From NCBI GenBank assembly GCA_018262195.1, contig JAGTRS010000001.1, positions 186,001-250,000 on the forward strand: a DNA stretch of 64,000 nucleotides, given 5' to 3'. Positions 8,310 to 18,150 of the stretch are shown here, piece after piece (the first letter of the stretch is position 1; the number at the start of each line of letters is the position of its first letter). The stretch comes from Pseudomonadota bacterium. GTDB taxonomy: Bacteria > Pseudomonadota > Gammaproteobacteria > Burkholderiales > Rhodocyclaceae. Both the position numbers and the translations under genes were made by a program. The notes beneath the pieces are model-generated. The model did not search any database. It was not told the DNA's origin and worked only from the letters and a program-made list of their open reading frames with translations.

Positions 8310-10391
8310 ATGACCCATCCCCAACTAAAACCCCGCTTCCCGCCCGAGAACTATCTCAACCGCGAACTTGGCCTGCTGGCTTTCAATCGCCGTGTTCTCG
8401 CCCAAGCGCAAGATGAACGCATGCCCTTGCTCGAGCGACTGCGTTTCCTGTGCATCGTTTCCAGCAATCTCGACGAGTTCTTCGAGATCCGCATGGCGGG
8501 TCTGAAAGAACAGGTCAAGGCGCACGCCACCGTGGTCACCACCGATGGCAAGACTGCTCTTGAAGCCTACCGCCTGGTCTCGGCCGAGGCGCACGCCATG
8601 GTCACCGAGCAATACCAGCATCTGAACGAAGTCATCCTGCCAGCGCTGGCCGAAGAAGGCATCCGCTTTCTGCGCCGCTCGAGCTGGAATGAGGCGCAGC
8701 GCGAGTGGATTCGCACTTACTTCATCCGCGAAATGGTCCCGGTGCTGACCCCGATCGGACTAGATCCGTCACACCCCTTCCCGCGGGTGCTGAACAAGAG
8801 TCTCAATTTTGCTGTTGAACTCGAGGGCAAGGATGCCTTTGGCCGCAGTTCCAACGCCGCCATTGTCCAGGCGCCACGCGTCCTGCCGCGCGTTATCCGC
8901 CTGCCGGAAGAATTGGCCGGTTGCGAATATGGCTTCGTATTCCTGTCGTCCATCCTGCACGAGTTCGTCGGCGAACTGTTTACCGGCATGACCGTGCTCG
9001 GCTGCTACCAGTTCCGCGCCACACGCAACTCCGACCTGTTCGTCGACGAAGAAGAAGTCACCAATCTGCGCACCAAGTTGCAGGGCGAACTGCCGCAGCG
9101 CCACTTCGGCAATGCAGTACGACTCGAAGTCGCCAACAACTGTTCGGAGACGATGACCGAATTCCTGCTCGCCCAGTTCGACCTCAAGCCGGGCGACCTT
9201 TACCGCGTCAATGGTCCGGTGAATCTCGTCCGCCTGATGCAGGTTCCCGACTGGGTGGACCGCCCGGACATGAAATTCAGCCCCTTCGTTCCCGGCACGC
9301 CGAAAGGTCTGGCCAAGGGCGCGAACATTTTCGACAGTATCCGCAAGAACGACATTCTGCTGCACCACCCCTACCAGTCGTTTGCGCCGGTTATCGAGTT
9401 TCTCAGCCAGGCAGCAACCGATCCGAACGTCGTCGCGATCAAGATGACGGTTTACCGGACCGGCACCGACTCGGTACTGATGGAGTCGCTGATCCGTGCA
9501 GCCCAGAACGGCAAGGAAGTCACCGTCGTTGTCGAACTGATGGCCCGTTTCGATGAAGAAGCCAACATCAGCTGGGCGACCAAGCTGGAGCAGGTCGGCG
9601 CCCATGTCGTCTATGGCGTCGTCGGCTACAAAACCCACGCCAAGGCCCTGCTGATCGTACGCCGCGAGGAAGGCGGCCTGAAACGCTACGCCCACCTTGG
9701 CACCGGCAACTACCACCCACGCACAGCCCGCCTCTACACCGACTTTGGCTTGATGACTGCCAACGAGGAAGTGACGCACGACGTCGCCGAAGTGTTCAAG
9801 CAACTGACCGGACTGGGCAAGGCCCGAACCCTGAAGCATCTGTGGCAGGCCCCCTTCACCTTGCAACAGAACGTCGTTGCCGGCATCCAGGCAGAGGCAG
9901 AGATTGCCCGCAAGGGCGGCAAGGCGCGCATCGTTGCCAAGATGAATTCGCTGCTCGAGTCCGAAGTGATCGATGCACTGTACAAAGCCTCGCAGGCCGG
10001 CGTCGACATCGACCTGATCGTGCGCGGCGTCTGTGCCCTGCGGCCTGGCGTCCCCGGCCTTTCGGAAAACATTCGCGTCCGCTCGATCATCGGCCGCTTC
10101 CTCGAGCACCACCGGATCTTCTACTTCCTGGCCGGCGGCAAGGAAAACGTCTATCTGTCGAGCGCCGACTGGATGGAGCGCAATTTCTTCAAACGCATCG
10201 AGCTGGCCTTCCCCATTCTCGAGCCAAAGTTGAAGAAGCGCGTCATTACTGAAGGCCTGAAGTTCTACCTGGCCGATAACCAGCAGGGCTGGGAAATGAG
10301 TAGCCAAGGCGTGTACCAGCGTCGTCGCTCAAGTCGCAGCAAGCCGCACAATGCGCAAGGTGAACTGATGGTTACCGTGGGGAATAGCTGA
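8310..10391 (+). CDS. ppk: Polyphosphate kinase 1
   Basis: Makes long-chain polyphosphate from ATP, reversibly, at the inner face of the membrane. The full 693-residue enzyme is present: an N-terminal domain (LNRELGLLAFNRRVLAQA, SNLDEFFEIRM), the head domain, and two phospholipase-D-like catalytic domains. The autophosphorylated histidine is in YKTHAKALLIV (His443), with HLGTGNYHPRTARLYTD following. The ATG at 8310 has a GGAG eight bases upstream and the protein then begins just before the conserved PPK N-terminus; an ATG 48 bases earlier is in frame but less likely. It stands alone in its transcription unit. Confidence 0.95.
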   Translation: MTHPQLKPRFPPENYLNRELGLLAFNRRVLAQAQDERMPLLERLRFLCIVSSNLDEFFEIRMAGLKEQVKAHATVVTTDGKTALEAYRLVSAEAHAMVTEQYQHLNEVILPALAEEGIRFLRRSSWNEAQREWIRTYFIREMVPVLTPIGLDPSHPFPRVLNKSLNFAVELEGKDAFGRSSNAAIVQAPRVLPRVIRLPEELAGCEYGFVFLSSILHEFVGELFTGMTVLGCYQFRATRNSDLFVDEEEVTNLRTKLQGELPQRHFGNAVRLEVANNCSETMTEFLLAQFDLKPGDLYRVNGPVNLVRLMQVPDWVDRPDMKFSPFVPGTPKGLAKGANIFDSIRKNDILLHHPYQSFAPVIEFLSQAATDPNVVAIKMTVYRTGTDSVLMESLIRAAQNGKEVTVVVELMARFDEEANISWATKLEQVGAHVVYGVVGYKTHAKALLIVRREEGGLKRYAHLGTGNYHPRTARLYTDFGLMTANEEVTHDVAEVFKQLTGLGKARTLKHLWQAPFTLQQNVVAGIQAEAEIARKGGKARIVAKMNSLLESEVIDALYKASQAGVDIDLIVRGVCALRPGVPGLSENIRVRSIIGRFLEHHRIFYFLAGGKENVYLSSADWMERNFFKRIELAFPILEPKLKKRVITEGLKFYLADNQQGWEMSSQGVYQRRRSSRSKPHNAQGELMVTVGNS

Positions 10392-10394
10392 ACC

Positions 10395-10471
10395 GACCAA
10401 CCCAGCCTTTCCAGCGAAATGCGGTGTAGCAGGCAAAAACAACTGCCCGCATTTCGCTCTGTTGGTTGGTC
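10395..10471. repeat. Long imperfect inverted repeat after ppk1
   Basis: Two nested arms: 10395-10402 (GACCAACC) pairs with 10464-10471, and 10413-10424 (AGCGAAATGCGG) pairs perfectly with 10447-10458. It would form a long hairpin just downstream of the ppk1 stop. There is no T-run, so it is either a processing/termination structure that needs Rho or a small mobile-type palindrome. The remaining intergenic bases up to 10773 hold nothing I can name apart from an AT-rich stretch before the next gene. Confidence 0.5.
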
Positions 10472-10773
10472 ACTTGCCTGTGCACCAGGCATTTGGTTGT
10501 TGCCCATTTCACCCTCTCCCCTGCTTTCCACCTACGAAAAGCGGCGAGGTTAACGCCTCGCAACTGCCGCGTATCTGCAGTTCATAGCGCTACCGACCGC
10601 AAGCCGAAAACAAGTTGAAGCGCCCCACTGCCCTGCACGGAACCGGCGAGATGCCAGTATTTCATGCCAGGATTCTGACGCGTTCAATGGTCGTCGCCCC
10701 CCTTATTCCGCCTGCTCCGCTTCTATTTTTAGTAGAATTGGATTTAATGTCAAAAACACGCAAAGCAGAGTAG

Positions 10774-12417
10774 ATGAACCCCCTACGGATACTCTTGGCC
10801 GATGACAGCGTTGCCATGGGCAGTCTTATCGGCGAACAATTGCGGAGCAACGGACACACCGTCACTTTCGTGCAAAGTGGCGAAGAGGCAATCGCCGCAT
10901 TCCGGGAATCTCCCCCTGAGTTGATTCTGATGGATATCGATATGCCCGGCATGGGCGGCCTTGAAGCCATCAAGCAGATTCGAAGAATCCCCACTGCGGG
11001 TCGCGTACCGATCATTACCGTCACTGGCCACACTGACGAAGCCAGCCTGCTGAGCAGTTTCATGGCTGGTGCTGATGATTACATTACGAAGCCCGTTCAG
11101 CCACTCAGCCTCGATATCCGCATCCAGGCCATGATGCGGATCGTCGCTGTTCAGCGTTCGGCGGCAGCCACGATCGACCACATGATCGAAGGCGTCATCC
11201 GGATCGACCGCGTTGGCCGCATATCAGCCTTCAACAAGGCGGCCGAGAACATCTTCGGCTACACGGTAAGTGAGGTGATGGGCAAAAACGTGAACATGCT
11301 GATGCCTTCGCCTTATCGGGAAGGGCACGATGAATATCTCGGCAACTATGCGGCTACCGGCGAACGCAAGATCATCGGCATAGGACGCGAAGTAACCGGG
11401 TTGCGCAAGAATGGCGAGACTTTTCCGATGCAACTCGGAGTCACTGATGTCTCGACACCGGACGACCACTTTTTTGTCGGTCTGATTCGCGATCTGACTG
11501 TCGAAAACGACCTGCGCAAAAGGCTGTCTGAAAGTCGAAACTTCCTGGCTGACGTGATCGAGCACAGTGGTGCGGCCACCTATGTCAAGAATTGCGAAGG
11601 CCAATACCTGCTGGTGAACCGGCAATATGAAGACGTGACCGGCAAGTTACGGGAACAGACACTGGGCAAGACAGATGCTGAATTATTCCCGGAAGCCGTG
11701 GCAGAAGCTTATCGGCGTGTTGATCTCGAAGTCATGACAAGCGGCCAGACGATCGAAGCCGAAGAAATTTTGCATGATGAGCGAGGTGAATTTCATTTCC
11801 TCTCGGTCAAGTTCCCGACCAGGAACGGCGCCGGCGAAATCACCGGTATTTGTGGCATGTCGACCGACATCACGCAACTCAAGCGCAACCAGAAAGAACT
11901 GGAACGCCTGTCACAATACGACGCATTAACCAATCTGTTCAATCGACGCCACTTCTTCAGTCTCGCCCGGCATGAGCTAAGCCGCAGTGCACGCTATGAC
12001 AGCGATCTGTCGGTCATGATGATCGACATTGACCATTTCAAGAAGATCAACGATAGCTACGGTCACAAAGCAGGCGACGTTGTACTCGCCAAGGTTGCTC
12101 AACAAATAAGCGAAGCCTTACGGAAAACCGATCTGGCCGGCCGTCTGGGCGGTGAGGAATTTGCCATCCTGCTACCGGAGACCGATCTCGAACAAGCCAG
12201 GATCGTGGCAGAACGCCTGCGAACGCAAGTTGCCGAAACAGCACACTACCTTGGCGCTGGCAAAACACTGAGTTGCACACTGTCGATTGGCATCGCTGCC
12301 ATGACAGAAAAAAAGACCGATCTGGAGACTCTGCTACACCACGCGGATACTGCACTCTACGCGGCCAAGAACTCTGGCCGGAACAAGGTTACTGGCGCTG
12401 GCGATCTTCCGGCGTAA
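10774..12417 (+). CDS. Response regulator with two PAS domains and an active GGDEF domain
   Basis: A 547-residue soluble diguanylate cyclase. The receiver domain (about residues 1-125) has the acidic pocket in LLADDS, the phosphorylated aspartate in LILMDIDMPGMGG and the lysine in YITKPVQP. Two PAS domains follow (about 130-240, FGYTVSEVMGKNVNMLMPSPY, and about 255-370, ending GICGMSTDITQLKR). The C-terminal cyclase domain carries RLGGEEFAILLPETD, the active GGEEF form. It should make c-di-GMP when phosphorylated or when the PAS domains sense a signal. No kinase gene is adjacent. The 3' end overlaps a convergent small gene. Confidence 0.92.
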   Translation: MNPLRILLADDSVAMGSLIGEQLRSNGHTVTFVQSGEEAIAAFRESPPELILMDIDMPGMGGLEAIKQIRRIPTAGRVPIITVTGHTDEASLLSSFMAGADDYITKPVQPLSLDIRIQAMMRIVAVQRSAAATIDHMIEGVIRIDRVGRISAFNKAAENIFGYTVSEVMGKNVNMLMPSPYREGHDEYLGNYAATGERKIIGIGREVTGLRKNGETFPMQLGVTDVSTPDDHFFVGLIRDLTVENDLRKRLSESRNFLADVIEHSGAATYVKNCEGQYLLVNRQYEDVTGKLREQTLGKTDAELFPEAVAEAYRRVDLEVMTSGQTIEAEEILHDERGEFHFLSVKFPTRNGAGEITGICGMSTDITQLKRNQKELERLSQYDALTNLFNRRHFFSLARHELSRSARYDSDLSVMMIDIDHFKKINDSYGHKAGDVVLAKVAQQISEALRKTDLAGRLGGEEFAILLPETDLEQARIVAERLRTQVAETAHYLGAGKTLSCTLSIGIAAMTEKKTDLETLLHHADTALYAAKNSGRNKVTGAGDLPA

Positions 12418-12565
12418 AGAACAGGCCAATACCCAAGGCAATCAGCACCAGCGGCCACCACTTCCGGATCAGCGCTACCAGATCGAGCTCGAACAAATCG
12501 AGATTGACCCCCAGTGCCAAGGCACCGATCACGACCAGGGCTAGCGATACGAAATTGCCTTTCAT
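12389..12565 (-). CDS. Small membrane protein with two hydrophobic segments
   Basis: A 58-residue protein. It starts MKGNFVSLALVVIGALALG, continues with an acidic turn (LDLFELDLVALI), then a second hydrophobic segment after RKWWP (LVLIALGIGLFF), and ends TPEDRQRQ. The pattern of two helices around RKWWP resembles the LiaF/DUF5668-type transmembrane hairpin. The start has a good ribosome site (GGGAGAAAGA directly before the ATG). It overlaps the 3' end of the convergent GGDEF gene by 29 bases and precedes relA on the same strand. Function unknown. Confidence 0.65.
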   Translation of the reverse strand: MKGNFVSLALVVIGALALGVNLDLFELDLVALIRKWWPLVLIALGIGLFFTPEDRQRQ

Positions 12566-12590
12566 TCTTTCTCCCGAAGAGGACTGACGC

Positions 12591-14813
12591 TCAGGCGCGC
12601 CGCACGCCGACGACGCCTTCGACGTCGTGAACCAGCGTCAGCGTACGCTGCAATTGCTGCAGATTGGTGATTTCAACAGTAAAGCTCATGTGCGCCTTGC
12701 CCTGCTTGGACTGTGTATTGACGCCGACGACATTGAGCCTTTCGCGGGTAAATATTTCGGAAATATCGCGCAGTAAGCCCTGGCGATCATGCGCATCGAC
12801 GATGATATCGGCCGCAAAGACACCGGTAGTCTGCAAACCCCAGTCAGTCTCGATGACCCGCTCGGGATGCAGCGCGGCGAGATTGGCGAAGTTGGGGCAA
12901 TCCATGCGGTGGATCGAAATGCCCTTGCCCCGGGTAATGAAACCCTGGATTTCGTCCGGCGGTGCCGGCTTGCAGCAACGGGCAAGCTGGGTCAGCAGCT
13001 TGTCGACGCCAACGATCAGGATGCCCTGATTGCCGGCCACCGGCTTGCTCGGCTTGGCAATCACCTCATCGGGCAACTGCGTTTCCGCCAGCAGATCGCC
13101 ACCCTTGGCCACCGCCTGGAACTGCCGCTGGTTCAAGTCACCACGCGCCGCAGCAATGTACAGGTCATCCGCCTTGGCAAAGCCCAGCTTGTGCGACAGC
13201 TCCTCGATGTTCGCCCCGGTCTGCCCGGCGCGCTGCAATTCCTTGCCGATCAGGCTGCGCCCTTCGGACAGCGTTTCTTCCAGCGCCAGGTTGGAGAACC
13301 AGCCACGCACCTTGACCCGGGCACTCTTGGTATGGATATAGCCGAGGCCGGGGTTAAGCCAGTCGCGTGACGGCCCGCCCACCTTGGCAGTGACGATCTC
13401 GACTTCCTGCCCGGTTTCCAGCGATGTGTTGAGCGGCACCAGCTGGCCGCCCACCTTGGCGCCCCGGCAACGGTGGCCAAGATCGGTATGCACGCGATAG
13501 GCGAAATCGACCGGCGTCGAGCCGGCCGGCAGGTCGACGACCTTGCCCTGCGGGGTAATGACGTAAATCGTCTCGTCAAGCGCCGCTTGCTTGTAATGCT
13601 TGACCCAGTCCGAGCTGTCGGCGACTTCGTCCTTCCAGGTCAGCAGCTGGCGCAACCAGGCGATCTTTTCGTCGTAATCGTCCTCGCTCGTCCGCTTATT
13701 GCCTTCCTTGTAGCGCCAGTGCGCGGCCACGCCAAGTTCGGCATGTTTGTGCATCTCGACGGTACGAATCTGGATTTCCAGGCTGCGCCCATCCGGGCAG
13801 CGCACCGCCGTATGCAGCGAGCGATAGTAGTTGCCCTTGGGATTCGAGATGTAGTCGTCGAACTCCTTGGGAATCGGCTGCCACAGGTTGTGCACAATAC
13901 CGAGCGCCGTATAGCAGTCCTTCAGGTCATCGACGATGATGCGCAAGGCGCGCACGTCGTACACCTCGGAGAACTCGACGCCCTTCTTCCGCATCTTGTT
14001 CCAGATGCTGTAGATGTGCTTCGGCCGGCCATAGACCTCGGCCGACAGCACACCGGCCAGCGCCAGTTCGCCACGAACCCGTACCACGGCATCGACGATG
14101 AACTGCTCGCGCTCGCTGCGCTTCTCGTCCAGCATCTTGGCGATTTTCTTGTAGGTATCCGGGTGGATGAAGCGGAAGGACAAGTCTTCCAGTTCCCACT
14201 TCAGCTCCCAGACCCCGAGCCGGTTGGCGAGCGGCGAATAAAGCTCCAGCGTTTCCCGGGCCACCTGAACACGCAGGTCGTCCGGATGGGCGGCGTAGAA
14301 GCGCAGGGTTTGCGTCCGGCTGGCCAGGCGCAGCAACACGACGCGAATATCTTCAACCATCGCCAGCAGCATCTTGCGCAGCACTTCGATCTGCGCTTTC
14401 ATCTCGGCCGGATTGACCTCGCCAGCCTCGATGTTGGTGGCGACAAAACCCTTGGTGATCGGCCGCAACTTGTTCAGCCGGGAAATACCATGCACCAGGT
14501 GCGCCGCCGGCTTGCCGAAACGCGTTTCGATGCTGGCAACGCCATGCTCGTCATAGGCTGGAATGGCAAAGAGCACAGCGGCAATGCGCGATTCGACATC
14601 GAGCTTGAGGCCGGCAATGATGACCGCCATGCCCAAAGCATGGGACCAGATTCGCTCACCACTGCCCAGCATCCGATCGCCATAGACCTCCCAGGCGTAT
14701 TCGACGGCCTTTTTCAGGCGCTCGGCATCTGCAGGAGGAACCCCGTCAGACAGCGTGACGAGGAACTGTTCGAAGTCGCTCGTGGCGGCGACGGAATGGA
14801 CGACGGAAACCAT
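12591..14813 (-). CDS. relA: GTP pyrophosphokinase RelA (synthetase only)
   Basis: Long RSH enzyme of 740 residues that makes (p)ppGpp on stalled ribosomes. The N-terminal pseudo-hydrolase region lacks the HD motif: where SpoT has HDVIEDT this protein has LFAIPAYDEHG, so hydrolysis is not expected. The synthetase domain is intact (YSIWNKMRKKG, FDDYISNPKGNYYRSLHT, LEIQIRTVEMHKHAELG). TGS (VITPQGKVVDLPAGSTPVDFA), a Cys-rich zinc-finger region (ARCCKPAPPDEIQGF, RMDC) and a C-terminal ACT domain follow. This is the standard RelA layout of beta- and gammaproteobacteria; a separate SpoT would be expected elsewhere. Confidence 0.93.
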   Translation of the reverse strand: MVSVVHSVAATSDFEQFLVTLSDGVPPADAERLKKAVEYAWEVYGDRMLGSGERIWSHALGMAVIIAGLKLDVESRIAAVLFAIPAYDEHGVASIETRFGKPAAHLVHGISRLNKLRPITKGFVATNIEAGEVNPAEMKAQIEVLRKMLLAMVEDIRVVLLRLASRTQTLRFYAAHPDDLRVQVARETLELYSPLANRLGVWELKWELEDLSFRFIHPDTYKKIAKMLDEKRSEREQFIVDAVVRVRGELALAGVLSAEVYGRPKHIYSIWNKMRKKGVEFSEVYDVRALRIIVDDLKDCYTALGIVHNLWQPIPKEFDDYISNPKGNYYRSLHTAVRCPDGRSLEIQIRTVEMHKHAELGVAAHWRYKEGNKRTSEDDYDEKIAWLRQLLTWKDEVADSSDWVKHYKQAALDETIYVITPQGKVVDLPAGSTPVDFAYRVHTDLGHRCRGAKVGGQLVPLNTSLETGQEVEIVTAKVGGPSRDWLNPGLGYIHTKSARVKVRGWFSNLALEETLSEGRSLIGKELQRAGQTGANIEELSHKLGFAKADDLYIAAARGDLNQRQFQAVAKGGDLLAETQLPDEVIAKPSKPVAGNQGILIVGVDKLLTQLARCCKPAPPDEIQGFITRGKGISIHRMDCPNFANLAALHPERVIETDWGLQTTGVFAADIIVDAHDRQGLLRDISEIFTRERLNVVGVNTQSKQGKAHMSFTVEITNLQQLQRTLTLVHDVEGVVGVRRA

Positions 14814-14948
14814 AGGGCACGATTATAAAGCGGATCACCATCCGGCAAGCCTAGCTAAAACCATTGATCCGCCAGCAGGCCTTTATTTGGCAAGCTTGAT
14901 CAGTGATTGTTGATATATGATATTCATATTAATCAATGCGCGATCCTC

Positions 14949-17900
14949 ATGGATTGGACGATCTCGATCATTCGCCGTCACTTCTGGCTTCTGCTTGCCC
15001 TGGTCCTGACCGGAACAGCAGATGCAGGTGACGATCGAATTCAGTCAGTCCGGATCGGCGTCCTGGCCTACCGCGGCATCCCTCAGGCCGTTCAGGAATG
15101 GCAAGGCCATGCCGACTACCTCGGCGCAAAGCTCCCGGGCAAGCACTTCGAAATCGTTCCCTTGAGCTATGCCCAAATTGACGAAGCCGTTCGCAGGCGC
15201 TCAATCGAACTGCTGATCACCAATACCGGCCACTACACAGAACTCGAAACCACCGGCAATGTCTCGCGCATTGCCACCCGTTTAATTGCCAGTCCGAATG
15301 GGCCGCTGAAGAATTTTGGCGGCACCGCCATCGCTCTCGCCAGTCGCAGCGACATTGCGCACTATCGTGATCTGAAGGGCAAACGCCTGTTGATCCCCGA
15401 CACGTCGAGCCTGGGCGGCTGGCAGGTCCATCTCCGCGAAGCGCTGGGCCAGAATGTCAATCTGGAAAGTTCAGTCTCGGCGCTGATCGAAACCGCCAAC
15501 CACGAAAAGGTGGTGCTCGGCGTTCTGGCCGGCAATGCCGACGCCGGCTTCGTTCGCTCGGACCTGATCGAGGCGATGGTTGCCAAGGGCACACTGCAGC
15601 CAGGTGCCCTGAAGGTGATCGATGCCCGCAATACGCCGGGGTATCCCTACCTGCACAGCACGCGACTGTATCCGGAATGGCCCCTGGCCCGGGTCGGAGA
15701 CTTCCCGGAAGACATTACCAAGGCTGTTCTGGTCGCCCTGCTGGCCATGACTCCGGAAGATGCAGCAGCAAAGCAGGCGCATATCGCAGGCTGGACACTG
15801 CCACAAAATTACCAGCCGGTGCTGGACCTTTTCCGCGAAGCTCGCCTCGGCCCTTACGCCCAGCAGGACATTACATGGTCCGACATCATGGCCAGGCATG
15901 GCGTGGAATTGATGAGCGGTGCCATCGCTGCACTTCTTTCCCTCCTGCTCGCCCTGGTGCTGATGTTGCGCAGCAACCGGATACTGCATGACAGCGAAGC
16001 CTCGTCGCGCCTGTCAGCTGGTGTCTTCAAACACGCCGAGGAAGGCATCCTGATCACCGATGCAGCCGGCCATATCGTGCAGGCCAACGACAGTGTCGCC
16101 CGCATGACGGGCTACAGCCATGCTGAACTGATCGGCCAGACACCGCGTCTGTTCCGCTCGCCGCGCCAGAGCCGCGATTTTTACGATGAGCTGTGGAAAG
16201 TGCTGCTGGCCAATGGAGCCTGGCATGGTGAAATCTGGAACCAGCGCAAGGATGGGACGATTTACGCACAGCGGACCAGCATCTCGTCGATTCGCGATCG
16301 TGATGGAATGATTACCCATTTCATTGGTCTTTTTTACGACATTACCGAACTCAAGCAAAGCCAGGAACAGCTGGAAAAGCTGGCCTACTACGATGCACTG
16401 ACCGGCCTCCCCAATCGCCTGCTGCTAGCCGACCGCCTCAAGCAGGCCATCGCTCAAAGCAAGCGGCGGGGCGACCTGCTGGCCGTCTGTTATCTTGATC
16501 TGGACAACTTCAAGCCGATCAACGACCGCTGGGGGCATCAGGCTGGCGATCGGCTGCTGGTCGAAGTTGCCCGCCGACTGGCGCAATGTCTGCGCCAGCA
16601 TGACACGGTCAGCCGGCTGGGCGGCGACGAATTCGTGCTGCTGATCAGCGAACTGGCCAATTTTGCCGAATGCGAGCAGGCGCTGCAGCGGATCAGCGAT
16701 GCGGTGAACGTCCCGTTTACCATCGAGTCGGAACAGGCCAGCGTGACCGCCAGCTTTGGCGTCACGCTCTACCCGGCCGACAGCACCGACCCGGATACCC
16801 TGCTCCGTCATGCCGACCAGGCGATGTACGCTGCCAAGCAGGCCGGTCGGCATCGCTTCCAGCTCTATCACGAGCAAAGCGGATTTTCGGCAAGCCAGCA
16901 TCGCGAACACCTGAGCGAACTCAGACGCGGGCTGGAGAACAAGGAATTTCTGCTCCACTATCAGCCCAAGGCCGACATGCGCGCCGGCCGCATCATCGGC
17001 GCCGAAGCACTGTTGCGCTGGCAGCATCCCGACCAGGGCCTGCTCTACCCCGACAGCTTCCTGTTCATGTTCGACCAAACCGGCATGCACCTCGAACTGG
17101 GTGAATACGTCATCGACACCGCCCTGACCCAGATGGAGAACTGGGCACGCAACGACAACCTGCACCTCGCCATCAGCGTCAATATCGATGCCCAACACCT
17201 GCAACGCTCGGATTTTGCCTTCCATTTGCAGGACATACTGCAGCGGCATCCGACTATTTCGCCGCAACTGCTCGAACTGGAAGTCGTCGAAACTGCCGCA
17301 TTGCAGGACCTGTCCCAGGTTTCGGAGCGCATTTCGGAATGCCGCAAACTCGGTGTGCAGTTTGCCATCGATGATTTTGGCACCGGCTACTCCTCCCTTT
17401 CCTATCTAAAGCAACTGCCGATGCAGACGCTGAAGATCGACCGCTCGTTCGTTCATGACATGCTGGATGATCCGGACGACCTGGCGATCGTCGATGGCGT
17501 CGTCGGGCTGGCCTCGGCTTTCCGTCGACGCGTGATTGCCGAAGGCGTCGAAACGGTTGCCCATGGCACCCTGCTCCTGCATCTCGGTTGCGAATGGGGC
17601 CAGGGCTATGGAATTTCCCGGCCGATGCCAGCCAGCGACCTCCCAGCCTGGATAGAACAATGGCGAGCCCCGCCAGAGTGGCGGGACGCCATCCGCTGGC
17701 CACCCGAAGACTTGCCGCTATTGACGGTCGAAGTCGATCACATTCGCTGGGTGCGACAGTTCGAGACACTGATCAACGCCGACCCGGGAAGCGGCCTGCC
17801 GATCCCGCCACTTGATGCACACGCCTGCCGTTTCGGGCAATGGCTGGACAGCGACGATTTCCAGCGCTATGCCCATTTGCAGGCTTTTCAGGAAATCGTT

Positions 17901-18101
17901 CCCATACACGACCAGGTCCATCGCTGCGGTGCCGTGCTGGCGCAATTGCATGCTGACGATCCGCTGGCCGCGCGCCAGCGACTGGGTGAAATTTTCGTCC
18001 TTCGCGACACCCTTCTGGCTCGCCTGCGGACATTGAGACAGGCCGTCATACATCCCGGCAGCGGATCAATCAGCAGGAACTCGCCGGCAGCGACAGTTTA
18101 G
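14949..18101 (+). CDS. PhnD-like sensor, PAS, GGDEF, EAL and CZB protein
   Basis: A 1050-residue membrane protein for c-di-GMP turnover. The ATG at 14949 gives a proper signal/anchor (IIRRHFWLLLALVLTG); the longer frame from 14907 begins with TTG. A periplasmic phosphonate-binding (PhnD-like) solute-binding domain spans about residues 35-300, then a membrane helix (about 325-345), PAS (about 360-475, RMTGYSHAELIGQTPRLFRS), GGDEF with active RLGGDEFVLL, EAL with GAEALLRW and DDFGTGYSSL, and a C-terminal zinc-binding CZB domain (VDHIRWVRQFE, HACRFGQWL, IHDQVHRC). Both cyclase and phosphodiesterase motifs look intact, so net direction is not predictable. A CZB domain at the C-terminus is uncommon for such enzymes. 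Confidence 0.9.
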   Translation: MDWTISIIRRHFWLLLALVLTGTADAGDDRIQSVRIGVLAYRGIPQAVQEWQGHADYLGAKLPGKHFEIVPLSYAQIDEAVRRRSIELLITNTGHYTELETTGNVSRIATRLIASPNGPLKNFGGTAIALASRSDIAHYRDLKGKRLLIPDTSSLGGWQVHLREALGQNVNLESSVSALIETANHEKVVLGVLAGNADAGFVRSDLIEAMVAKGTLQPGALKVIDARNTPGYPYLHSTRLYPEWPLARVGDFPEDITKAVLVALLAMTPEDAAAKQAHIAGWTLPQNYQPVLDLFREARLGPYAQQDITWSDIMARHGVELMSGAIAALLSLLLALVLMLRSNRILHDSEASSRLSAGVFKHAEEGILITDAAGHIVQANDSVARMTGYSHAELIGQTPRLFRSPRQSRDFYDELWKVLLANGAWHGEIWNQRKDGTIYAQRTSISSIRDRDGMITHFIGLFYDITELKQSQEQLEKLAYYDALTGLPNRLLLADRLKQAIAQSKRRGDLLAVCYLDLDNFKPINDRWGHQAGDRLLVEVARRLAQCLRQHDTVSRLGGDEFVLLISELANFAECEQALQRISDAVNVPFTIESEQASVTASFGVTLYPADSTDPDTLLRHADQAMYAAKQAGRHRFQLYHEQSGFSASQHREHLSELRRGLENKEFLLHYQPKADMRAGRIIGAEALLRWQHPDQGLLYPDSFLFMFDQTGMHLELGEYVIDTALTQMENWARNDNLHLAISVNIDAQHLQRSDFAFHLQDILQRHPTISPQLLELEVVETAALQDLSQVSERISECRKLGVQFAIDDFGTGYSSLSYLKQLPMQTLKIDRSFVHDMLDDPDDLAIVDGVVGLASAFRRRVIAEGVETVAHGTLLLHLGCEWGQGYGISRPMPASDLPAWIEQWRAPPEWRDAIRWPPEDLPLLTVEVDHIRWVRQFETLINADPGSGLPIPPLDAHACRFGQWLDSDDFQRYAHLQAFQEIVPIHDQVHRCGAVLAQLHADDPLAARQRLGEIFVLRDTLLARLRTLRQAVIHPGSGSISRNSPAATV

Positions 18102-18150
18102 GGAAAGCCACAGCAGCAAGCACGACGCCTTCAGGCATAATCCGGCGACG

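Noticed and set aside
8769-10307. 512-codon open frame antisense to ppk1
   Set aside because: Shadow of the well-conserved ppk1 gene; composition is typical of GC-rich antisense frames.
13473-14828. 451-codon open frame antisense to relA
   Set aside because: RelA is certain on the other strand; the antisense frame is low-complexity and has no recognisable domain.
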